Source: CALODL01 sp942492115 (GTDB lineage Bacteria > Planctomycetota > Phycisphaerae > UBA1845 > CAIVHJ01). From it: a DNA stretch of 64,000 nt. How positions within the stretch are numbered: the first letter of the stretch is position 1; the number at the start of each line of letters is the position of its first letter. The position numbers were made by a program, and so were the translations under genes. The stretch is from positions 1-64,000 of the forward strand of contig CALODL010000010.1 of assembly GCA_942492115.1 (NCBI GenBank), given 5' to 3'. The notes under the pieces were generated by a model, which had not been told where the DNA came from, did not search any database, and saw only the letters and a list, made by a program, of their open reading frames with translations. This document shows, in pieces, positions 45,057 through 56,200 of the stretch.

Positions 45057-45893
45057 TCACGGTTGCGGTCGCAGCGCATCATAATCGACGCGGCGTTTTT
45101 CGTTGAATGCCTCGAGGCCGGCATGGACCTCTGGAGCACGATTGTGCACGGCAAGCCAGTCACGGGCGTGGCCGATGGTCATGCTCCAGGAGAAATCTTT
45201 CCAGAAGTTGAGCTGTTGCTTGGTGTAGCGCATGCACTCGGGAAGTTTCTCGGCCAGTCGCGTACACATGTCATCGACCTCCGCATCCAGGGAGGCTCGT
45301 GGAACGACACGATTGACCAGCCCCCAATCCAGTGCCTGGGCTGCCGGAATCTCGTCACAGAGCATGAGCACTTCACGAGCGCGGCGATCACCGATCATCA
45401 ACGGCAGCCACTGCGTTGCCCCAGCCGCCGCGACGCTACCCATGGCCGCACCGACCTGTTTGATATAGATGTCGTCGCACGCCACGGCCAGATCACACGA
45501 CATGTTGAATTCGTTGCCTCCCCCCACGACGATGCCGTTGAGCCGCGCCACCGTCGGTTTCCCGATCCCGCGTAGCAGTTCGTGTGCGCGGCAGAACTCG
45601 CCCATCCACTTCCAGTACTCATTGGGTGCGTCGACGTATTCCCTCTGTTGCTCTTTGAGATCGGCCCCTGTACAAAACGCCCGGTCGCCAGCGCCGGTCA
45701 GGACCACCACTGCCACACTGTCGTCCCACGAGGCATCGAGAAAAGCCTGCTGCAGCTCCTGCAGGGTCGGCAAGTCTACACAATTCAACACGGCAGGACG
45801 ATTGATGGTCACCGTGGCTCGGCGCCCATCCTTGACGTAGATGATGTTCTTGAAATCGAAGTCCGCAGGGTCACGCGGTGCGGTCGAAGTCAT
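45057..45893 (-). CDS. Crotonase-family enzyme of uncertain reaction
   Basis: 278 residues. The oxyanion-hole segment is AFCTGADLKEQQRE and the second is GIVVGGGNEFNMSCDLAVACDD. The hydratase Glu that normally lies in PEI-x-G-x-IPGAGGTQ is replaced in QVGAAMGSVAAAGATQWLP, so simple hydration is unlikely. This variant resembles dihydroxynaphthoyl-, BadI- or OAH-type members that cleave or hydrolyse ring-derived CoA esters. AGGAG lies nine bases before the ATG. It may act on ring-cleavage products of an aromatic route. Confidence 0.75.
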   Translation of the reverse strand: MTSTAPRDPADFDFKNIIYVKDGRRATVTINRPAVLNCVDLPTLQELQQAFLDASWDDSVAVVVLTGAGDRAFCTGADLKEQQREYVDAPNEYWKWMGEFCRAHELLRGIGKPTVARLNGIVVGGGNEFNMSCDLAVACDDIYIKQVGAAMGSVAAAGATQWLPLMIGDRRAREVLMLCDEIPAAQALDWGLVNRVVPRASLDAEVDDMCTRLAEKLPECMRYTKQQLNFWKDFSWSMTIGHARDWLAVHNRAPEVHAGLEAFNEKRRVDYDALRPQP

Positions 45894-45917
45894 GTCCTGA
45901 CGCTCCTGTCCACAGGG

Positions 45918-46310
45918 TTACTGATGGCGTTCGATAAGACTGTCGAGAACTCTCTTGGGCAGGACACGTTGATGCTGTACCCCACGACCAATAAGTCGCT
46001 CGCCATCATATGCTCGCACATCACAGATTACGCGTTTCCCGTCGACTGCAGTGCACAAGGCCTCGACACGCACGACCTTGCCGACCGGCGTCGGCGCCAG
46101 GTGGTCGATCGACAGGTGCGTACCGATCCCCTCTTCGTCCGCGTCGAGATGGGGGGCCAGCACCTTCCTGGCCGCCAGTTCCATGTGGTGCGCCAGCGAC
46201 CACGTGGAGTACACCCGGTGCACGATGATCCCGTCAAACGCCGGACACATGTCGGGCGTGACTTCGATCTCGACCGTAGCACTCACGCCAGGCTGCAGGG
46301 CTGCGTGCAT
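45918..46310 (-). CDS. Hotdog-fold acyl-CoA thioesterase, FlK-like
   Basis: 130 residues. It matches the FlK (fluoroacetyl-CoA thioesterase) type of the hotdog fold: MELAARKVLAPHLDADEEGIG, then THLSIDHLAPTPVGKVVRVEA, with Ser/Thr, Glu and His in the expected catalytic positions. It lies just 11 bases after the POT gene, with AGGAGG before the ATG. In a paa context it could hydrolyse stalled CoA intermediates, as PaaI does, though it belongs to a different hotdog subgroup. Confidence 0.78.
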   Translation of the reverse strand: MHAALQPGVSATVEIEVTPDMCPAFDGIIVHRVYSTWSLAHHMELAARKVLAPHLDADEEGIGTHLSIDHLAPTPVGKVVRVEALCTAVDGKRVICDVRAYDGERLIGRGVQHQRVLPKRVLDSLIERHQ

Positions 46311-46321
46311 GGTAGCCCCTC

Positions 46322-48334
<2,013 letters not shown>

Positions 48335-48623
48335 GTGTAGTGGTTTCCTTGGATCACTGGTTCATGAACGGGCATGAATCCAAACTGTAAGAAGGCGACC
48401 TGCTAAAATGGCTGCCTGCCAACCTTGATGGTTCGACGTCAGCACTACGACGTGTACAAGTCGCTAGATTGTCAATAGGATGCGGCCGTCGGCGCCTGGA
48501 ATCTTGGGGCGGTAGTGTCCCAGAAATCACAGGGCCGGTCAAGAAATGGCCGACGGTAATGAAGTACCCAATTTGACATGTTGTCACGGCTGCGGTTTGC
48601 GCGAAGTGACGTCCAGGCGAGCG

Positions 48624-49284
48624 ATGAACAAGCGCACTATGAACAGGGCTCTGGCCGATGAACGGTTCGTGCGTCGTGCACGACGCGCCTTGTCCGCTCA
48701 TGATGCGATCATGTCGCGGATCATCAAGACTGTGGGTGCGTTTCGCCCCAATACAGTCGACGGTGTTTTCGAGGCACTCGTGCTGTCCATCGTACATCAA
48801 CAGGTATCGATGAAGGCAGCGCAGACGATCTGCCGACGCGTGCGCGATCTCTGTCCCGCGCCGGTGTATTACGGTCTCCGCGATGACACAATGTTCCCTG
48901 GACGACCTGCGCGGCGCCGGATTGTCACGCCCCAAGGCTGCTTACGTCCACAACGTATGCGCTCATTTCGCCGACAGGCGAGTGAACCCTCGTCGACTGC
49001 CCCATCTGTCCGACGCAGACATCATCACCTGCCTCAGCGCCATCAAGGGAGTTGGGGTGTGGACCTCAGAAATGATTCTCATCTTCACCCTGCAGCGTCC
49101 CGACGTGTGGCCGGTCGATGACCTCGGCTTGCGCCAGGCACTGCACCATGCTTACCAGGTACCCCGGGAGGCCACGCGGGATCGTCTCGTGCAAGCCGGT
49201 GAGCGTTTCCGCCCCTATCGCAGTATCGCAACATGGTACTTGTGGAGCAGCCTGAACACGGGGATCACGCCTGGATTCACATGA
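48624..49284 (+). CDS. DNA-3-methyladenine glycosylase, AlkA-type (one frameshift near 48885)
   Basis: About 220 residues when one C of the TTCCC run near 48890 is dropped (restoring DDTMFLDDLRGAGLSRPKA). HhH-GPD fold: LSIVHQQVSMKAAQ, the hairpin LSAIKGVGVWTSEMIL and the catalytic Asp in WPVDDLGLRQAL. It removes alkylated bases in base-excision repair. The ATG is at 48624; upstream in-frame codons are not typical of the family. The frameshift looks like a sequencing error. Confidence 0.8.
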
Positions 49285-49351
49285 TCGTCCGGCATTTCGT
49301 CCGTCGTTCCGCTATGCTGATGAAGTTGAGACGGAGGCACGTCTGGCCCCC

Positions 49352-50197
49352 ATGCAACGTCACGTGAGCATCCATACCGATCTGCCGTGCACGAGATGCA
49401 CGTACAATCTGCGCGGCCTGGCGCGCTGCGGTTCATGCCCAGAGTGCGCCGCCCCCATCGAGCACTCGACGCGGGGGGTGCTGCTCAAGTACAGCGATCC
49501 GCGATGGTTGGCGACGGTGCGCTGGGGAATCGCTCTGACGCTGTGGAACATCCCAATCCGAACCGTCGTGTTGCTCCCCATCCTGCTGCCACCGACCATG
49601 TCATTCGGAGTGGCGATTGCAGCTGCGGTCTTGACCCTTGCCGGTACCGCTTGCCTGCTCTGCCGCGAGCCCAGAGCAGTACTCTATCGCGCCACGCTGC
49701 CGTGGCGCGCCGCCATCATCGTGTGTGCCACCGTTGAACTGCTGAGCGGACTCGGCCCTCTCGTCATTGCTCTCCTCCCCCATGCCCATTGGATGCACTG
49801 GCTGTGTGCCGTGTCTTTTGCCGCAGGACTGATCGCTCGGCTGCAATACCTCCATCGTTACGACCATCGCATCTCGGATGCCGACCTCGTATTGAGCACG
49901 GCCGTCCTGCTGTGGCTCATCGGTGTCGCAATGCTCTGCCTCGCGCCGCTCATATTCATGACCCTGATTCGTGCCACGCACCAGTTCGGGCCGTTCCCCG
50001 AGGAACTCATGTGGACGGTGATGATCATTGCGGCACTGCTGTGGATCGTCATCGCGCTGGTGCGGTACCTGGCGGGCTTCCGGCGTGGCCAGCGCGAAGC
50101 CGCTTTGGTTGCCATCGCTCTGGCCGAGCGCCCAGCCGAAACTGAGGACGGCACATCGGTTCCGGCCCAAGGGCGGTCAAGGCCACCTCCGGCGTGA
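49352..50197 (+). CDS. Multi-pass membrane protein with N-terminal CxxC-x12-CxxC zinc ribbon
   Basis: 281 residues. LPCTRCTYNLRGLARCGSCPEC opens the protein, a zinc-ribbon-like segment common in planctomycete membrane proteins. About six membrane helices follow (70-90, 92-110, 125-145, 150-165, 180-205, 225-245). No enzymatic motif was seen. Start ATG at 49352, with no strong ribosome site. Confidence 0.65.
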   Translation: MQRHVSIHTDLPCTRCTYNLRGLARCGSCPECAAPIEHSTRGVLLKYSDPRWLATVRWGIALTLWNIPIRTVVLLPILLPPTMSFGVAIAAAVLTLAGTACLLCREPRAVLYRATLPWRAAIIVCATVELLSGLGPLVIALLPHAHWMHWLCAVSFAAGLIARLQYLHRYDHRISDADLVLSTAVLLWLIGVAMLCLAPLIFMTLIRATHQFGPFPEELMWTVMIIAALLWIVIALVRYLAGFRRGQREAALVAIALAERPAETEDGTSVPAQGRSRPPPA

Positions 50198-50252
50198 ACG
50201 CTGGCAGGTCATATCGGCAAGACAGCACGGCATGGGCATTCCGCTGACTTGG

Positions 50253-53200
50253 CTACCGTTCGCGTCGGTGCACGACTTCGATGTGCGCTGCCGTAACCTC
50301 TTCAATCGCGATGTAGCCGTGCGCTGACGTCGGAAACAATACCGTACGCGCAGAGGCATCGTCGGGATCGTAAGCAAGCGACACGATGAAAGTGCCCCGT
50401 GCATCTTTGCTGGCCCGCAGCGTCAGTGTGGCGAGGTATGCACCGTCCAATGCATTCACACCTGGACGATCAAGCCCTGCTACCAACTGCCGCGTGCGCA
50501 GGTTGTAGGCATCCCACCAGGCGCCGGGATCGAATACATGATCATCATGCTCCTGAACGGCCAAATCGATGAGATCGAGTGCCCCCGCCGTGCCACCGAG
50601 CACCTCGAAATGGAGTTGATAACCTCGTAAGTCAAAGACTGCAGCATCCAGGCGTACGGTCACCTCCACGGTACCGCCCGGGCGAACGGCGGGGCTCTGC
50701 GGGTCCAGACGTACGGCAGTGGTCCCAACGACCTCGGGGGTGATCATCGGCGACGGACCGCCATCCAACGGGCAACTGCACGACGACGCCCCCTCGAAAG
50801 CGTTCAAGGCGGCAAATGCATCGTTGCCGTCACACACACCATCTGGTTCGCAGCTACCAAACTGACCACCGCAATCCACATTAAAGGCCACTGGAGCCTC
50901 CACCTCACACGGGAATGATGCCGGCGGCGGTGTGTTGGGATCGACGTCAGCGAAACAGTTCAACGCCAGAAAGCGATCGTTACCATCTGCGGTCCCATCA
51001 GGTGCACACGCGCCGAACTGGCCGCCCATGTCGCCGAATACGACTTCGGTTGCCTGGCACACACCCGCTCCGCACAGCCACCACACGCAGCCATCGTCGC
51101 GCACCCCATTGTTGTCCAGATCGGCGCAGTCGGACACGATCGTACAGTCACCCCCTCCACAACCGATGGCATCTTCATCGAGTTCGTCATCGCAGTCATC
51201 ATCGATACCGTCGCACGTCGCATCCTCTGCCGCCGGTTCGCCCGGCATACAGTCATCGATGACCACACCCTCGACACAGACGGTCATGCCACTGGCCATA
51301 CACGCGCCTATCCCACAGAGGGTCTTACTGGCTTCGAAGTCCTCATCGAAGATGGCATCACAGTCATCATCGATGCCATCACACGTCGCGTCATCCACGG
51401 CCGGAGTACCCGGGACGCAACTGTCGGTCGGGACACCGTCAACACAACCCGACAGCCCCTCGGACGCACACGCACCCACGCCGCACGTCGTCGCCGTGCT
51501 CATCACATCCTCGTCGGTCAGACCGTCGCAATCATCGTCGACCCCGTCGCACGTCGCATCGTCCACGGCCGGAGTGCCCGGGACGCAACTGTCGGTCGGG
51601 ACACCGTCAACACAGCCCGACAACCCCTCGGACGCACACGCACCCACGCCGCACGTCGTCGCCGTGCTCATCACGTCCTCGTCGGTCAGACCGTCGCAAT
51701 CATCGTCGACCCCGTCGCACGTCGCGTCGTCCACGGCCGGAGTGCCCGGGACGCAACTGTCGGTCGGGACACCGTCAACACAGCCCGACAGCCCTTCGGA
51801 CGCACACGCACCCACGCCGCACGTCGTCGCCGTGCTCATCACGTCCTCGTCGGTCAGACCGTCGCAATCATCGTCGACCCCGTCGCACGTCGCGTCGTCC
51901 ACGGCCGGAGTACCCGGAACGCAGCTGTCGGTCGGGACACCGTCAACACAGCCCGACAGCCCTTCGGACGAACACGCGCCCACACCGCACGTCGTCGCCG
52001 TGCTCATCACGTCCTCGTCGGTCAGACCGTCGCAATCATCGTCGACCCCGTCGCACGTCGCGTCGTCCACGGCCGGAGTACCCGGAACGCAGCTGTCGGT
52101 CGGGACACCGTCAACACAGCCCGACAGCCCTTCGGACGCACACGCGCCCACACCGCACGTCGTCGCCGTGCTCATCACGTCCTCGTCGGTCAGGCCGTCG
52201 CAATCATTGTCGACCCCGTCGCACGTCGCGTCGTCCACGGCCGGAGTACCCGGAACGCAGCTGTCGGTCGGGACACCGTCAACACAGCCCGACAGCCCTT
52301 CGGACGCACACGCACCCACGCCGCACGTCGTCGCCGTGCTCATCACGTCCTCGTCGGTCAGACCGTCGCAGTCCTCGTCCACTCCGTCACACAGCGTGTC
52401 ACTGACCGCTGCACCCGCGAACGGGTCACATGAATCCTCGACAGCACCCGCCACACACGTCAGCACACCGGTGTTGCCGGCACAGGCTCCTACGCCACAC
52501 TCTGATGGACTGGACACATAATCTTCATCGAACGAACCATCACAATCGTCATCGAGGCCATCGCATGTCGGATCGGTTGGCGCGGGTGGAGAATGGTCAC
52601 ACACCCCTGCCACACAGGTATCGAGGGTGCAGTCGTCAAAGTCATCACACAAACTGTCGTCGGGCACGCCCACGCAGGACCCGTCGGTACAGGTATCGAC
52701 GGTGCACACGAGACCATCATCACATGGCAACGTGTTGTCCGTCGCGACGCAATTCCCGGCCCCGTCACACGCATCATCGGTACATGGATTGGTGTCGGCC
52801 GTACACGGGGTTCCCGCAGAACTGGCCACATTGCTACACACACCTGCGGTACAGGAATCATCAGTGCACTCGAGACCATCGGCGCAATCGGCCGGGGTCA
52901 CGACATCGAGGGTCGCAACCAGACTGGTCGCATCCCCACAGGAGTTGGTCACGACCACGTCGTAATCACCCGCATCGGCAGGTCCCACTGGATCGATGAG
53001 CAACGTCGGTTGATCTGCTCCAGGAATCGGTGTGCCCTGGAATCGCCATGCATAGGTCAACGGCACGCTGCCACTCGGCGTGACGTCCAACACCACGCTG
53101 TCGCCCGAGCACACGCTGGAAGATTCAGGTGGAGTGACAATCACCGGCGGCACACATGGCCCCGTGATGCAGAAGCGCTCGAAAGAAAACACCTGCGCTG

Positions 53201-56200
53201 CCGGCGCATTGCGGTGAGTCGCAAACAGACCCGCGAACGTCACGGGGCCCGTCATCCCATCCGGTAGAACCACGCCATTGAACAGGTCGGAGGTCATCAC
53301 GACGGTGCCGACCGGCACAGCGGCGCCACCATTCACGGCATAGGCGGCGGTCACCTCCTGGGTCGTTGGATCGAGTGACATCGACAGAACGACGTCGTCA
53401 CCGCTGACCGCGATGTTCTCGATCTCGACCCCACCGGGGCTGCTCCCGCCCTCCTCTCCACGGACCTCGACGTCATAGTTCCCGGGGGTCGATGAGAAAA
53501 CAATGAGTTTGACGTAGGTGTCCTCATCGAGAAAGACCCACCCACCTGCCTGCGCAAACCCGCGCGTCGCGACGGGCAAGTTGTTGAGCGCAATGTCAAC
53601 ATTCAGTTCGGACGTCGCATCGACGGCCACACCGAGTCCATTGTCCAGTGAGTTGTTGGAGGTGAACTGGATGCCGGCCGTCGTCGTTAGCGCCAGCTCA
53701 CCACTCACGATGTCCACATCGATTTGCCCGGGCAGATACCCGGCCGCGTTCGATGGCGGATCGACCATGGTGAATCCCGTGCCGTCCCCATCGACATCCT
53801 CCAAGCCCCCCTCGTCCATCTCCCAGTCGAGCTTGAACGGCAGGCTGACGGGCACATCGACGCAGTCGAGCATTGAAATCGGGTTGCACCCGGCACCTGG
53901 CGTCACTTGTAAGGTGACCATGAGTGTCGCGTCGGCGTAGCCACTGGATGTGGCCGTTACCGTCGCCGTGTACGCCCCCGGCGCCAGGCCATCGGTCGCG
54001 ACTTCTACATCGAACGGGATGTCGGCCGTGACCTGCGCCGCGACCGTCAACCAAGTCGGCTCCAGACCGGTCGCATCGTCAACCGCCGCAATGTCCGCAG
54101 TCGGGGATTGTCCGTCGTTGGCGGTGACCGTGGTGCTGGCCGAGTCGATATTGCTGCCTTCTTCCATCATGAACGGCAGGAGCGCGGGTGAGAACGCCAA
54201 TGCAGGCGGAGCAGCGGGCTCCGCAAGGCAGAAATCCTCGAAGACGAAATCGAGTGTCGAGCCGTTGCGCTGCGTTGCGAATACACCCGCGAAACTGACT
54301 GGGCCGGTCATGCCGTCGGGCAAAGTGACGCCAGAGAACAGGGCATTGTTCACGGTGATCGCATCAACCAGCATCTCGCCACCACCGTTGACCTGCACAA
54401 GCCCACTGACCTCGGAAGTTTGCGGATCGAGGACCATCGTCAGCTTGACGTGATCACCAGGTACGACGATGCTCGCGGTAGCAGAACTCTCGACGAACTG
54501 ATTGCTCTGCTCGTAGAGAATCTCGACCTTGTAGCTGCCGGTGACGTCCGAAACGACGACCAACTTGATGTAGTGCGATTCATTCAGGAAGAACCACACG
54601 CCCGCCTGCTCGAACTGACCGCTGACGGCAGGCAGGTTGATTATCGTTGTTTCAATGCGCGTGTCCTGGGCGCTGGCATCCCAGGCGACGCCCAGGCCAT
54701 TATCCAGAGAATTGGGATTGTTGGCCGTCTCGCCGAACTGAATCCCGGGCGTCGTTGTGATCGTGAGTGTTCCCGCTCCAGTGTCGACGGCCAGATTGTT
54801 CGGCAGGTATCCGGCCCCATTGCTCGGCGGATCAACCATGGTGAAGCCGGTCCCCACGCCAGAATTGTCCACCAGACCGTCTTCCGAAGCGTCCCAGTCA
54901 AGCTTGTGCGGCAGCGTAACCGGCACGTCGGCGCAGACGGGTTGGGCCAACACAGCGCAATCGCCGGATGGAGCCAACTGCACGTTCATGACCACGAAAT
55001 CAAAGTCCTGGTAGTCGCCATGAAATGCGTCCTCGAAGGCGACGAAATAGGCGTATGGCACAACGAAACCCTGGCGGTCCTTCAACGGGTAAACCCTTGC
55101 GGAATGCGCTGACTGCGCTGGATTGAGCGCGATGTTAAGATCGTCTTCGGTGTAAGCCGTGTGCGAAGGGCTGGTGATGTAGAATCCGAATGCCCCAGGC
55201 CCAGGATCGAATGTCGTCACCCCGGAAGTCATCTCGGGAAACAGCGTCTGGTGCTCCGCCGGACTCGATGCGCCGCTGAGTACCCCCACTTGCGTGAGGG
55301 ACGGGGCTGCGCCGTTCGGCCCGTAGTACCCATAGGGCAGCGCGAATGCTGGAGAATAACGTGCGACCGGCACCATGACCACGTCACCGGATCCGGACTT
55401 TGTGAACAGTGATGCGGGCACTTCGTCACCAATGGGTGCTGCGTCGACGCCCAGCTCCAGCTCCGTTCCCCCGACGTCGATAGCATGCCCCAACGTCTGA
55501 ACAACATCGTGCAACGTAGGTTCATTGGAGCCCTCGAGGCCGTCGGCACTGAGGCCGTGAACACCCACCTGAACGACGGCCTCATTGGGGTCGTCGCTGG
55601 CGATCTCAACAGCGGCGCTGAATGTGCCAACGGCTGTCGCACCGGGCGAAAAAGCGATATCGATCATCACTTCCGCGCCGGGTATCAGCGTCACGGGGGT
55701 GGTCGGCGGGGTCACGATGGTGAACTCACCCGCATCAGCGCCGGTCAATGCCACGGTTGCAATCTCGAGATCTGCCGTGCCGGTGTTGGATAGAGTCAAA
55801 ACCTGCGCTGGCGTGACTGTATCCTTAAGGCCGCTGTACACCAGGTCAGATGCCGACAAGCCAATATCCGGTACACCGGATCCGCCGAGAGGACGACACA
55901 ACGTGATTTTGGATGCCCCGAATTCAGATACATAAAGATGCCCATTGTCGAGGTTCTCGACGACATCGAGCGGGTTATTGAAACCGGTGAGACCCGTGAT
56001 CCCCGTCTGCGATGCCACGATCTCCAAACCGCTGCCACTTGGCGTCAGGGCCATGAGATCATCTCCGCTGCTGTAGCGGACGACCAGCAATGCCCCCTGA
56101 AGGTCACCGGCTGAACGATACTCGATGATCCCATTCGGCGATTTGTGCGTACCAAAATCGAAGACCGCCCCACGGTAGTTGCTGTCCGGCAGGGTCCCCT

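Noticed and set aside
51390..52397. Regular repeat array considered as CRISPR
   Set aside because: The 168-bp units are contiguous, without unique spacers, and translate in frame as Cys/Asp-rich protein repeats within one gene.
50932..52521. 529-codon Ser/Thr/Pro-rich frame on the plus strand
   Set aside because: It is the mirror of the MopE-like repeats of the giant gene and has no ribosome site or known domain.
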